DNA of 42,461 nt from CALFBG01 sp045110315 (GTDB lineage: Bacteria; Bacteroidota; Bacteroidia; Chitinophagales; Saprospiraceae), in NCBI GenBank assembly GCA_045110315.1, contig JBGCFY010000102.1, positions 1 through 42,461 on the forward strand. Reading direction: 5' to 3'. Shown one piece after another: positions 16,047-25,793 of this stretch. Position 1 is the first letter of the stretch. Each line of letters opens with the position of its first letter. The notes under the pieces are model-generated. The model was not told where the DNA came from, searched no databases, and was given only the letters and a program-made list of their open reading frames with translations. Made by a program: the position numbers and the translations under genes.

Positions 16047-17600
16047 TTAGCGATTTGAATTTGTCCAGCCCGGCTTACCCTGAATGACTGCCTGCAAACT
16101 AATACCTTTTACCTTGCTCTCTAACCAAGCAATAATATCGAGGTAAACAAAGGCTCGACGCTCATAAGGATCCTCTTTAATTTTGAGGAACGAGGTCAAA
16201 TATTTTTCAAATACTATTTTGTGATCCGATATTCCCTTTGACTTCAACTCATTAAACATATTCATGGTCTCTTGTAAAAAAATATTAAGTTCCGATTTAC
16301 GATCAAAGTAATTGGAATTATTATTAAGCAAGTATTGAAAGATATCAAAACTCCCTAATTCATAATGGCAAATGAGTTGCAAGATTCTAGCATAGTTTTG
16401 TAAATCCTCCCTCAGTTTTTTGAGCTCATTATTAATAATTTTATTTAGATATCGCAAGGCTTTTGAAATATTTCCAGCGCCTAAATAAATCCAGGCAAAT
16501 TTAAAGTAAAATACCATAATTCGATGATCGTCCAGCATAAATTTGTAGCGTCGGATGCGATTAAGCGATTTGGGAATTATGGATTCTGACAAGTTAAAAT
16601 TTCCATTCAAAATTATATTATCCAACCTTCCAGTATGAACGTAGAGAAAAGACAAAATTTGGGAATTCGTATTAAATTTACCGTAGGCACCCTCTCTAAA
16701 AGCTTCAAATTTCATCAAGTATTTAGAATGTGTTTCTTTATCCTTAATGTGATTTGCCGCAGTCAGCACATAATGATAGCCCCGCATATACAAATCAACA
16801 TCTCTCTCAATCATATTAGGATTCCGATGGAGCAAGTCAGTCCATGCTATTGCATATTTAATGCAAGCGTGAAAATCCAGTAGAATATAGTTATACCAAA
16901 CCCGAGATTGAACGTAATAAATACGCTCCATCAGACCAAGTTCTTCTAGGTTAATCTCGTCGATTTGCTCGTGGTAGTACGCCCTAATTTCGGCGGCTTC
17001 TTTACTGCTTCGAACGTGACCATATTGCAAATACTTACCGTGCATTTTGATTCGCAAATTACTCAATCGAACCAAATGGTTGGCATCTCTTTGGATCAAA
17101 GCACTCTCTTCGATGAGCATTTCCGCTTTATTGTTACCACTACGCGTGATATGGCGAGATTCGATCGTTTTTTCAAATTCAACAATCGTAAGTTGCATAT
17201 AAATCAGGTGATGTTTATTAGCCAAAATACTCGCCTTTCGCAATAATTTAAGCGCTTGCAAATACAAGCCTTTTCCATAGAGGATATAAGCGTAATCAAG
17301 ATATTCCCTTACTTTAAAATTAGCTCGTTTTTCTTTATGAAGCATTCTCAGGCTAGCGATAATTTGAGCATAGAGATGCCTTTTAAGGTTAGAAAATTGT
17401 CCCTTCCCAATCTGCCCGAGTTGCGTCAGTATTTCCGTTTCCTTCAACACTTTTTGCTTATCCATAACGTCAAACAACTGCAAAAACAATAACGCTCCAT
17501 TATCTTGAATTCGCTTCGCATAAAGCCGAAAATTCCGCTTCTCCGCTTTGGTAAGCGACTTTACTAAATTAAAAACCTGATTTGATTGTGAGATAGGCAT
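16047..17600 (-). CDS. Large helical protein of unknown function (TPR-like)
   Basis: A 517-residue cytoplasmic-looking protein with no signal peptide or membrane segment. It is rich in helices and aromatic/basic residues (LTKAEKRNFRLYAKR near the N-terminus; repeated Y-x-L / A-L-x-x-L patterns), suggesting TPR-like alpha-solenoid repeats, for example KGLYLQALKLLRKAS and GNISKALRYLNKI. The N-terminal block SLTKAEKRNFRLYA is seen in Bacteroidota proteins of unknown role. It is divergent from glnK (158-bp gap), but no functional link is visible. The gene is probably real from its length and low-complexity-free composition. Confidence 0.75.
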   Translation of the reverse strand: MPISQSNQVFNLVKSLTKAEKRNFRLYAKRIQDNGALLFLQLFDVMDKQKVLKETEILTQLGQIGKGQFSNLKRHLYAQIIASLRMLHKEKRANFKVREYLDYAYILYGKGLYLQALKLLRKASILANKHHLIYMQLTIVEFEKTIESRHITRSGNNKAEMLIEESALIQRDANHLVRLSNLRIKMHGKYLQYGHVRSSKEAAEIRAYYHEQIDEINLEELGLMERIYYVQSRVWYNYILLDFHACIKYAIAWTDLLHRNPNMIERDVDLYMRGYHYVLTAANHIKDKETHSKYLMKFEAFREGAYGKFNTNSQILSFLYVHTGRLDNIILNGNFNLSESIIPKSLNRIRRYKFMLDDHRIMVFYFKFAWIYLGAGNISKALRYLNKIINNELKKLREDLQNYARILQLICHYELGSFDIFQYLLNNNSNYFDRKSELNIFLQETMNMFNELKSKGISDHKIVFEKYLTSFLKIKEDPYERRAFVYLDIIAWLESKVKGISLQAVIQGKPGWTNSNR

Positions 17601-17758
17601 AACAAATAGATCTAAACTAAATAGCTATTAATCAATAATTTACTAGTTAATTATTTAATTAACCGGTAACATTTTTTTTATAAAATTAAATATTTAAGCG
17701 TAAATCTAAACTTACCTTAGATAATATCACCAAAGAAAAGCAAAAAACCAAAACCAAG

Positions 17759-18103
17759 ATGAAAAAAATCGAAGCAATTGTGAGAGCCTCCAAGTTTGAA
17801 GAAGTGGTAGCGGCACTGGCAGAAAAGAAAATCTATTTCTTCACTTTCTATGAAGTCAAAGGATATGGACACGAAAAAGGAGAAAGTAGATCTTACCGAG
17901 GTACCGTTTATGATGTTGGATACATTGCTCGGATCAAATTAGAAATTTTAATCAGCGAAGAGTTTGCCAACGATGCCATTACGGCCATCGAATCTGCTGC
18001 CCGAACAGGTGAAAAAGGTGATGGTTTAATCTACGTCACTGAGTTAGAAAAAACAATCAATATTAGAACAGGGAATACTGGTGCAGCAGCGATTAATTCT
18101 TAA
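17759..18103 (+). CDS. glnK: PII-family nitrogen regulatory protein (GlnK-type)
   Basis: PII proteins sense 2-oxoglutarate and ATP/ADP and control AmtB and nitrogen enzymes. The 114-residue product has the N-terminal MKKIEAIVRASKFEEVV strand-helix, a T-loop with Y51 (SYRGTVYDVGY), the site uridylylated in Enterobacteria, and the B-loop TGEKGDGLIYV that binds nucleotide. After the T-loop it has YIARIKLEILI where many PII proteins have FLPKVKIEIVV, a modest divergence. It lies 23 bp upstream of amtB, the conserved glnK-amtB operon. Regulatory uridylylation in this organism is not established. Confidence 0.93.
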   Translation: MKKIEAIVRASKFEEVVAALAEKKIYFFTFYEVKGYGHEKGESRSYRGTVYDVGYIARIKLEILISEEFANDAITAIESAARTGEKGDGLIYVTELEKTINIRTGNTGAAAINS

Positions 18104-18126
18104 CCCAAAGTAAAAAAGGAGAAAAA

Positions 18127-19380
18127 ATGAATGATCCACTAACCATCGCTCAACAAGCACTAACAGCAGCCAACGAGGCCAAATTTGTAGCTAATAATAC
18201 CTGGATGATGATGGCTACAGTACTCGTATTTATGATGCATCTTGGTTTTGCAACTTTAGAGTCCGGTTTTGTGCAAAGAAAAAATGTAGTCAATATTCTC
18301 TTCAAAAATATATTGATCGTATCTATTGGTTTGTTGACCTATTACTTCGTAGGTTTCGGTTTGATGTATCCAGGTGTAGACGGCGGCTATTTAGAGTTTG
18401 CTGGTTTTGGATTAAATAATCCAAAAGGTGCGGCAGGATTAATCGCTTACGCAGATGGACAATATACTTATTACACCGATTTTATTTTTCAAGGAATGTT
18501 TGCCGCTACTTGTTGCACCATCGTTTCTGGTGCAGTGGCCGAGCGAATCAAATTAGTCCCATTCTTAGTTTTTTGCTTATTCTTTGTAACTATTGCTTAC
18601 CCCATTACGGGATATTGGAAGTGGGGTTCTGGTTGGTTACACACGCTAGGTTTCTACGATTTTGCGGGATCCACTTTAGTTCATTCCGTAGGAGGTTGGG
18701 GAGCACTCGCAGGTGCTATTTTGTTGGGCCCAAGGCTAGGGAAATATAATAAAAGAGGTATTAAGCCAATTCCTGGACACAGTATGCCACTAGCTACCAT
18801 GGGCGTATTTTTACTCTGGTTTGGCTGGTTTGGATTTAATGGTGGCTCTGTTTTATCTGCCGATCCGGGATTAGTTTCCTTGGTTTTTGTGACGACCTCC
18901 GTCGCTGCTGCTGCCGGGTGCATCGGTTCCATCATCGTATCGAAGATTGTATATGGTTCTTTAGATTTAGGAATGGCTTTGAATGGCATATTGGGTGGTT
19001 TGGTTGGAATAACGGCAAGTGCCGACGGCGTAGCCGTTTCCAGTGCATTGCTCATTGGCTTGATCGCGGGAGCAATCATTCCCCTCTCGGTGGGTTTCTT
19101 CGATAAGATTAAAATTGATGATCCTGTGGGAGCAACTTCGGTGCATTTGGTCTGTGGTATTTGGGGAACAATCGCAGTTGCCCTATTTGGCAATTATAAA
19201 GAAGGCGTCGGCACTATTGGGGTTCAATTATTAGGGATTGCGGCCATTGGTGCTTTTACTTTCCTTTTTGCCTTTATCGTATTTTTCCTCCTTAAAATAA
19301 CCGTTGGAATTAGAGTAGAGAAAGAAGAAGAAATCAAGGGACTCGATATTGGGGAACACCAAACGGTCGCTTACGCCTAA
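18127..19380 (+). CDS. amtB: Ammonium transporter AmtB
   Basis: A 417-residue inner-membrane ammonium channel with about 11 hydrophobic segments. Signatures: GFATLESGFVQRKNVVNIL in the first helices, TDFIFQGMFAATCCTIVSGAVAERIK (pore phenylalanine region), and the twin histidines H186 (LVHSVGGWGALAGA) and H340 (SVHLVCGIWGTIAVA) that line the pore. The cytoplasmic tail EEEIKGLDIGEHQTVAYA is the part to which GlnK binds in other species. It is cotranscribed with glnK and followed by gltB after 243 bp. Function is secure. Confidence 0.96.
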   Translation: MNDPLTIAQQALTAANEAKFVANNTWMMMATVLVFMMHLGFATLESGFVQRKNVVNILFKNILIVSIGLLTYYFVGFGLMYPGVDGGYLEFAGFGLNNPKGAAGLIAYADGQYTYYTDFIFQGMFAATCCTIVSGAVAERIKLVPFLVFCLFFVTIAYPITGYWKWGSGWLHTLGFYDFAGSTLVHSVGGWGALAGAILLGPRLGKYNKRGIKPIPGHSMPLATMGVFLLWFGWFGFNGGSVLSADPGLVSLVFVTTSVAAAAGCIGSIIVSKIVYGSLDLGMALNGILGGLVGITASADGVAVSSALLIGLIAGAIIPLSVGFFDKIKIDDPVGATSVHLVCGIWGTIAVALFGNYKEGVGTIGVQLLGIAAIGAFTFLFAFIVFFLLKITVGIRVEKEEEIKGLDIGEHQTVAYA

Positions 19381-19491
19381 AAAACTGTTTGAATTTAACA
19401 ACATTTCAAACGCCAAATCCTAATAGCTGCTAAGTTCCCGAAAACTTGCCTCTATTAAACAATCTCTTTGTTAAAATGCCTCTTAAACCAG

Positions 19492-19538
19492 TCAGTTATT
19501 CTTTGATCATTGCTAAGTAATGATCAAAGAATAACTGA
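19492..19538 (+). promoter_or_regulatory. Long perfect inverted repeat between amtB and gltB
   Basis: A 20-bp perfect inverted repeat: TCAGTTATTCTTTGATCATT (19492-19511) and its reverse complement at 19519-19538, with a 7-base loop. In RNA a G-U pair could extend it to 21. The stem is AT-rich and is not followed directly by a T tract (GCTGCTGCTTTT instead). It may be a terminator or attenuator separating glnK-amtB from gltBD, or an mRNA-stabilising end; which is undecided. Confidence 0.7.
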
Positions 19539-19623
19539 GCTGCTGCTTTTGACTTCGTCGAAAGGTAAAGTCCAGAACTAAGTAGCGTTAGTTTCTAAAA
19601 ATTACTTTGTAAAATAAATAGTC

Positions 19624-22600
19624 ATGACAAAAAAAACCGATGCGCAACCAAGAATGGGGCTTTATACACCTGAACTCGAAAAAGATGCTTGTGGTGTAGG
19701 TTTGCTATGCGACCTAAAAGCTACTCCTAGTCATTATATTGTCGATTCTGCTTTGACCATTTTGGAAAACATGAAACACCGTGGAGCTTGTGGGGCAGAA
19801 AAAAACACAGGCGACGGCGCCGGCATCCTTACCCAAATCCCACATCACTTTTTTGTAAATATTGCTCGCGCCACAGGCATAAATATCCCTGAGGCCAACA
19901 ACTATGGCGTCGGTATGTTTTTCTTTCCCAAAGATCCGATTAAAAAGCAATTTTGCGAGACCATCATTAAAAAGCATATCCACTTTTACGGGATGGTTGG
20001 TTGCATGAAAAGAGCGGTCCCTGTAGATAACTCAATACTTGGTTCAATGGCATTGGAGACGGAGCCAGAGATGGAACAGTGGTTCGTAAAATTCAAAAAA
20101 AAGAATGCTGCAGAAGTATTAGAAAATCAATTATTTTTCTTGAGATCATCTATCCTAAACGACGCTTATCAGCAGGATACGAGACTCATTGATGATTTTT
20201 ACATCAGTTCTTTTTCTTCTAAAACGATTGTTTATAAAGGTCAATTATCTGCTATTCAACTCCGTTCTTACTTCTTAGACCTACAGGATCAATCTTATAC
20301 TAGTGCTTTAGCCATTGTACATAGCCGTTTTAGTACTAATACGATTCCTAAGTGGAAACTCGCGCAACCGTTTAGGTGTATCTCTCACAATGGGGAAATC
20401 AATACCATTCAAGGTAATATCAATTGGTGGCAAGCTAGGGAAAAAAGACTCCATCTTTCGGATACCTTTGATCCTAAGCTTAAAAATATCTTACCGATTT
20501 GCGATCCTTATATTTCGGATTCGGGTAATTTTGATAATGTCTTAGAATTTCTGTTACGCAGTGGTCGTTCCTTAGCACACGCTATGATGATGATGATTCC
20601 AGAAGCTTGGCAAAACGATGAAGCATTACCATCCTACAAAAAAGCATTTTACAAATTTCACGATGCAATCTTAGAACCTTGGGATGGTCCCGCTTCAATT
20701 TGTTTTACGGACGGTACCGTCGTCGGTGCCGCGCTAGATCGAAATGGTCTACGGCCTTCTAGGTATACGATTACCGAAGATGGAATTATTATTCTGGGAA
20801 GCGAAGCAGGCTGTTTAGGCTTGGATCAATCTAAGATTATTAAAAAGTCTAGACTTCAGCCCGGCAAAGTATTACTCATTGACCTCAATAAAAAAAGGAT
20901 TATTTCGGATGAAGAAGTCAAAGAAACCATTTGCAAAAAATTCCCTTATCAAGAGTGGATCGAAAAACATACGCTTGATATCAAAGACTTGGAAAATAAT
21001 AGTGCTAAATCAAAAATATTAGTAAGTTCAGAAGAGTTACATCAAAAACAAATTGCATTTGGTTTTTCTAAAGAAGATGAAGATCTAATTGTTAAAACCA
21101 TGGCAACGGAAGCTAAAGAACCTATTGGTTCAATGGGTGCAGATATTCCGCTCGCGATTTTGTCGAAGATTGCCCAGCATCCTGCCAATTATTTCAAACA
21201 ACAATTTGCACAAGTTACGAATCCTCCGATTGATTCTTTGCGGGAGAAATTTTTTATGTCGTTGCAAACCTACTTGGGAGGCACTGGCAGAATAATTACG
21301 ATTCGCCCACAAGAAGCTGCCGTACTGAGGTTGGACTCTCCCCTACTTTCTACGGAGGTATTCGAAAAAATCCAAGGACTCAAAAAAGAAAAATTCCACT
21401 TTGCAAAAGTCTCGCTAGTCTTTCATCCAACGGAAGGAATTGAAGCCGCACTCAACCGGATTAGTAACGAAGTAGAAATGGCTGCTTTCCATTCCAATAT
21501 CATTTGCTTGAGTGATCGAAAAATGGATCAAGATCATCTCCCAATGCCAACCTTATTAGCCGTTGGCTGTATCCATCACTTTCTTATCGCTTGTGGAAAG
21601 CGTAAGAAAATTTCCCTGATTATTGAGGGAGGAGATATCTGGGAAACACATCATATTGCTACCTTATTATCTTATGGTGCCGATGCCATTTATCCTTATC
21701 TTACTTTAGAGTGTTGTAAAGTTTTAGCTAGGAAAATGGGACATATTAATGCTTCTACTTTAACAAAATCCTACCTCAAAGCTGCTGAGAAAGGCCTGCT
21801 CAAAATAATGTCCAAATTGGGTATTTCAAGCCTCAACTCTTATAAAGGTGCACAAACTTTTGAAGCGTTGGGAATCAGTCAAAAGGTAGTAGATAAATGT
21901 TTTAAAGGTACGATCAGCCGCATCGGAGGTATTAGCTTTAAAGGTTTACAAAAGGAGCTTGAAGTAAAACACAAACTTGCATTTGCAAAAAAAAGCAACT
22001 ATTACTTACCAGATCTTGGTTTTAACCAATGGAAAAAAACGGGAGAATTTCACCTCTTCAATCCACAATCTATCCACTTGTTGCAACATGCAACTCGCTT
22101 AAATCAATATCAAACTTATAAGTTATTTACAAAAGAAATTGATCGAGTTGCTAAGAATGCAAGCACCTTGCGGTCATTTTTAAAAATAAAGAAAGGAAGC
22201 CAAGCCATTCCTTTGAAAGAAGTAGAACCAGTAGAAAAAATACTGCAACGCTTTGCTACGGGGGCGATGTCTTTTGGTTCGATTAGCCAGGAAGCACATA
22301 GTACTTTAGCCATTGCAATGAACCGAATTGGTGGAAAAAGTAATAGTGGTGAAGGTGGCGAAGACGAACGTAGATTCGATGTATTGAAGGAAGGAGACAG
22401 TATGAAATCTGCTATCAAACAGGTTGCTTCGGGGCGGTTTGGGGTGACGATTAATTACCTAACCAATGCGAAAGAATTGCAAATAAAAATGGCGCAAGGA
22501 GCGAAGCCTGGAGAAGGTGGTCAACTTCCGGGTCATAAAGTAGATAAAAATATTGCAAAGGTTAGACACTGTACGCCGGGTGTTGGGCTGATCTCGCCTC

Positions 22601-24129
22601 CCCCACATCACGACATTTACAGCATAGAAGATCTTGCTCAACTAATTTTTGATTTAAAAAATGCAAATCAAGCGGCTCGAATTAGTGTCAAGCTTGTTTC
22701 AAAAGCTGGTGTTGGCGTTATTGCTTCTGGCGTTGCGAAAGCTCATGCGGATCATATTTTAATCAGTGGTGCAGATGGTGGAACGGGGGCTTCTCCACTC
22801 AGTTCCGTTCGTCATGCGGGGCTTCCTTGGGAGTTAGGACTTTCGGAGACGCATCAAACGCTCGTTAAAAATAAACTTAGAGATCGGGTTGTGCTACAAG
22901 CAGATGGACAAATACGGACGGGAAGAGATTTGGCGATCGCGACGATGCTAGGTGCAGAAGAATGGGGAATTGCTACCGCTGCTCTCGTCGTAGAAGGTTG
23001 CATTCTAATGCGTAAATGTCATTTGAATACCTGCCCCGTAGGAATTGCGACACAAGACCCTACACTCCGTAAAAAATTTACCGGAAAGGTAGAACACTTG
23101 GTCAACTACTTCTATTTCCTAGCGGAAGACTTGCGAGAAATCATGGCAACGGTTGGGGTACGAACGGTAAACGACTTAGTGGGTAGGACGGACTTATTAA
23201 CAATAGATAAAATTGACAAACATTGGAAAACAAAAAACCTCAACCTAGAAACACTATTATACCAGTTTGATCCCGGAGAAAATCAAAGTTTATACGCGAC
23301 CAAACAGCAAGATCACGAATTAAATGCAGTCCTTGACCGAAGCATAATCCAGCAAATAGATTGGACTTGTCCTAGGGATAGTCAACTGAATGAGGTTTAT
23401 GAAATAAAAAACACCAATCGTGCGGTAGGTACAATGCTTTCTCACGAAATAGCAAAAAGATACGGCTCTCAAGGATTACCAGAAGATAGTATCAAGCTTC
23501 AATTTAGAGGAAGTGCGGGACAGAGTTTTGCAGCTTTTGCGGCGAAAGGACTAAGTTTCTTTTTGGAAGGAGAAGCTAACGATTATTTTGGTAAAGGTCT
23601 TAGCGGGGCAAACCTGTGCCTAGTCCCAGATCGAGATAGTGTTTATCCTCCGGAAGAAAATATTATTGTAGGGAATGTTGCTTTATACGGAGCGACTGCG
23701 GGGACCGTCTTAATCAAAGGTCTTGCAGGAGATCGATTTTGTGTGCGCAATAGTGGTACCGATGCGGTCATTGAAGGAATTGGTGACAACGGTTGCGAAT
23801 ACATGACTGGTGGTAGCGTTGTCGTATTGGGCAAAATAGGAAGGAATTTTGCGGCGGGAATGAGTGGCGGATTTGCATTTATTTATCGCAATCAAGATAA
23901 TTTACTAGCTCATATTAATCAGGATATGGTGTTGATCGAATCCCTTGATGAAGAAGATAAAATGTGGATTCAGCAAAAGATAAAACTACATTTTAAAATG
24001 ACTTCCAGCAAAGCAGCATTCAACATTTTGAGTAACTGGAAAACGGAGCAATCTAATTTTGTCAAGATTTTTCCAAAAGAATTGAAGGCTATTTTAGCTA
24101 AAAATAAAACTCAATCTGCAATTGCTTAA
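19624..24129 (+). CDS. gltB: Glutamate synthase, large subunit
   Basis: The large subunit of NADPH-type GOGAT, which transfers the amide of glutamine to 2-oxoglutarate. At 1501 residues it has normal length. The N-terminal glutaminase nucleophile is C23 (ELEKDACGVGLLC), implying removal of a 22-residue propeptide. The FMN/synthase domain contains GAMSFGSISQEAHSTLAIAMNRIGGKSNSGEGGE and KPGEGGQLPGHKVD. The [3Fe-4S] ligands are C1126, C1132 and C1137 (GCILMRKCHLNTCPVGIATQ). The C-terminal beta-helix GXGXG domain has GLSGANLCLVPDRDS. gltD follows after 130 bp. Together with glnK-amtB it couples ammonium uptake to assimilation. Confidence 0.98.
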   Translation: MTKKTDAQPRMGLYTPELEKDACGVGLLCDLKATPSHYIVDSALTILENMKHRGACGAEKNTGDGAGILTQIPHHFFVNIARATGINIPEANNYGVGMFFFPKDPIKKQFCETIIKKHIHFYGMVGCMKRAVPVDNSILGSMALETEPEMEQWFVKFKKKNAAEVLENQLFFLRSSILNDAYQQDTRLIDDFYISSFSSKTIVYKGQLSAIQLRSYFLDLQDQSYTSALAIVHSRFSTNTIPKWKLAQPFRCISHNGEINTIQGNINWWQAREKRLHLSDTFDPKLKNILPICDPYISDSGNFDNVLEFLLRSGRSLAHAMMMMIPEAWQNDEALPSYKKAFYKFHDAILEPWDGPASICFTDGTVVGAALDRNGLRPSRYTITEDGIIILGSEAGCLGLDQSKIIKKSRLQPGKVLLIDLNKKRIISDEEVKETICKKFPYQEWIEKHTLDIKDLENNSAKSKILVSSEELHQKQIAFGFSKEDEDLIVKTMATEAKEPIGSMGADIPLAILSKIAQHPANYFKQQFAQVTNPPIDSLREKFFMSLQTYLGGTGRIITIRPQEAAVLRLDSPLLSTEVFEKIQGLKKEKFHFAKVSLVFHPTEGIEAALNRISNEVEMAAFHSNIICLSDRKMDQDHLPMPTLLAVGCIHHFLIACGKRKKISLIIEGGDIWETHHIATLLSYGADAIYPYLTLECCKVLARKMGHINASTLTKSYLKAAEKGLLKIMSKLGISSLNSYKGAQTFEALGISQKVVDKCFKGTISRIGGISFKGLQKELEVKHKLAFAKKSNYYLPDLGFNQWKKTGEFHLFNPQSIHLLQHATRLNQYQTYKLFTKEIDRVAKNASTLRSFLKIKKGSQAIPLKEVEPVEKILQRFATGAMSFGSISQEAHSTLAIAMNRIGGKSNSGEGGEDERRFDVLKEGDSMKSAIKQVASGRFGVTINYLTNAKELQIKMAQGAKPGEGGQLPGHKVDKNIAKVRHCTPGVGLISPPPHHDIYSIEDLAQLIFDLKNANQAARISVKLVSKAGVGVIASGVAKAHADHILISGADGGTGASPLSSVRHAGLPWELGLSETHQTLVKNKLRDRVVLQADGQIRTGRDLAIATMLGAEEWGIATAALVVEGCILMRKCHLNTCPVGIATQDPTLRKKFTGKVEHLVNYFYFLAEDLREIMATVGVRTVNDLVGRTDLLTIDKIDKHWKTKNLNLETLLYQFDPGENQSLYATKQQDHELNAVLDRSIIQQIDWTCPRDSQLNEVYEIKNTNRAVGTMLSHEIAKRYGSQGLPEDSIKLQFRGSAGQSFAAFAAKGLSFFLEGEANDYFGKGLSGANLCLVPDRDSVYPPEENIIVGNVALYGATAGTVLIKGLAGDRFCVRNSGTDAVIEGIGDNGCEYMTGGSVVVLGKIGRNFAAGMSGGFAFIYRNQDNLLAHINQDMVLIESLDEEDKMWIQQKIKLHFKMTSSKAAFNILSNWKTEQSNFVKIFPKELKAILAKNKTQSAIA

Positions 24130-24131
24130 TA

Positions 24132-24208
24132 AAGTTGTCTTAAAACGATGTTAGCAAGCGAATATAAATGCTTATAGGTCAGGACGCAGAACTACTTTAA
24201 AACAACTT
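24132..24208. repeat. Inverted arms in the gltB-gltD gap
   Basis: AAGTTGTCTTAAA (24132-24144) and TTTAAAACAACTT (24196-24208) are inverted copies with one mismatch, separated by 51 bases. The right arm is a copy of the TTTAAAACAACTTC sequence seen in other gaps of the window. Whether the pair folds in mRNA or is a protein site is not known. Confidence 0.5.
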
Positions 24209-24259
24209 CAATTTATTCAAATTTTATTCGAGCCACAAGGCGATCAAAAAAGAAAAAAT

Positions 24260-25717
24260 ATGGAAGACCAAAAAGGATTTCAGCAATACCATCGAGCACT
24301 GCCGACCAAAGAAGCCGTGGATCACAGAATTGGTCATTTCAAGGAATTCTATCTTCCTTCACAGCAAGATCTGCTGACGCAGCAATCTGCACGATGCATG
24401 GATTGTGGCGTTCCATTTTGTCACCAAGGATGTCCTCTTGGTAATATAATTCCAGACTTCAACAAAGCGGTCCATAAAGAAGATTGGAAACTCGCCTACG
24501 AAATTCTGTCTGCTACAAATAATTTCCCAGAGTTTACCGGTAGAATTTGTCCTGCGCCCTGCGAAGCTTCCTGCGTCTTAAATATCAATAGTGATCCCGT
24601 CACCATCGAGTATATCGAAAAGTCAATCATTGAACGTGCCTTTAAAGAAGGTTGGGTACAAGCTCCAAAAAATATTAAACCCAATGGCATTTCTGTAGCC
24701 GTGGTGGGTTCTGGTCCAGCAGGAATGGCTTGTTCAGATCAGTTAAATCAAATGGGTTATTCGGTTACGCTTTACGAACGAAATGATAAAATTGGAGGCT
24801 TACTAAGATATGGTATCCCTGATTTTAAATTAGAGAAAGATGTTATTGATCGTAGAATTGCCGTGATGAAAGCAGGAGGAATTGCTATGCAGACCTCAGT
24901 CAACGTCGGTTATGATCTTCAGGGAGATGAACTATTAGAAAAATACAACGCGGTGGTATTAACTGGTGGTGCAACGATTCCGAGAGATTTACCGATTAAA
25001 GGTAGAAATCTTAAAGGCATTCATTATGCGATGGATTATTTAGAGCAAAAAAATAGAATGGTCGCGGGAGAAATATTAAACGAAGCAGCTAATATTGAGG
25101 TGACTGACAAAAACGTAGTCGTCATCGGCGGCGGAGATACTGGTGCAGATTGCGTAGGCACCTCTAAACGACTCAAGGCAAAATCAGTTACCCAAATCGA
25201 ATTATTGTCGAAGCCACCAACCCAGCGAGCAACTGATGATTTGTGGCCGAACTGGCCGATGGTTTTGCGTACAAGTTCTTCTCACGAAGAAGGATGCGAC
25301 CGCCAGTGGGCAATTCTCACAAAAAGATTTATCGCAGCCGATGGTGTGCATTTATCTGGGATAGAAATTGTAAACGTAACTTGGAAAAAAGGAGAAAATG
25401 GGAATAATAAGCTGATGGAGATTCCCAATTCTCAAAAGATTATTCCGTGCGAACGTGCATTTTTAGCCATCGGGTTCGTACATCCGCAAAAAGAAGGTTT
25501 GTTAAATCAATTAGGGGTAGCCTTGAACCAACGGGGTAACGTAGAAACTCAGAACTATCGTACCTCCGTCGAAAATGTGTACGCAGCGGGAGATATGCGT
25601 CGGGGGCAATCTTTAGTTGTCTGGGCGATCGCAGAAGGAAGAGCAGCAGCAGACGCACTCCATCAAGATTTCTTTGGTAAAAAGTGCGTAAACCATGCCT
25701 CCGTTTTTGCAGTTTAG
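24260..25717 (+). CDS. gltD: Glutamate synthase, small subunit (NADPH)
   Basis: The beta subunit passes electrons from NADPH through FAD and [4Fe-4S] clusters to the large subunit. Cluster cysteines: C46, C49, C54, C58 (RCMDCGVPFCHQGCPLG) and C97, C101, C105 (GRICPAPCEASC). The FAD-binding GSGPAGMACSDQL is followed by the NADPH-binding VVIGGGDTGADCVGTS, and the C-terminal AAGDMRRGQSLVVWAIAEGR is standard. At 485 residues it has normal length. It is cotranscribed with gltB, probably with its own regulatory input given the repeat in the gap. Confidence 0.97.
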   Translation: MEDQKGFQQYHRALPTKEAVDHRIGHFKEFYLPSQQDLLTQQSARCMDCGVPFCHQGCPLGNIIPDFNKAVHKEDWKLAYEILSATNNFPEFTGRICPAPCEASCVLNINSDPVTIEYIEKSIIERAFKEGWVQAPKNIKPNGISVAVVGSGPAGMACSDQLNQMGYSVTLYERNDKIGGLLRYGIPDFKLEKDVIDRRIAVMKAGGIAMQTSVNVGYDLQGDELLEKYNAVVLTGGATIPRDLPIKGRNLKGIHYAMDYLEQKNRMVAGEILNEAANIEVTDKNVVVIGGGDTGADCVGTSKRLKAKSVTQIELLSKPPTQRATDDLWPNWPMVLRTSSSHEEGCDRQWAILTKRFIAADGVHLSGIEIVNVTWKKGENGNNKLMEIPNSQKIIPCERAFLAIGFVHPQKEGLLNQLGVALNQRGNVETQNYRTSVENVYAAGDMRRGQSLVVWAIAEGRAAADALHQDFFGKKCVNHASVFAV

Positions 25718-25793
25718 GATTTCCTAAAGAATCTAATTTTCGTTTCCGCAACTTAAAGTTAAACGCTGCGAATTGAGGAATGATTTCAGCTTT

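Noticed and set aside
18681..19193. A 170-codon minus-strand open frame inside amtB
   Set aside because: It mirrors a strongly conserved membrane-protein frame and is Pro/Thr-rich with no domain match; a shadow.
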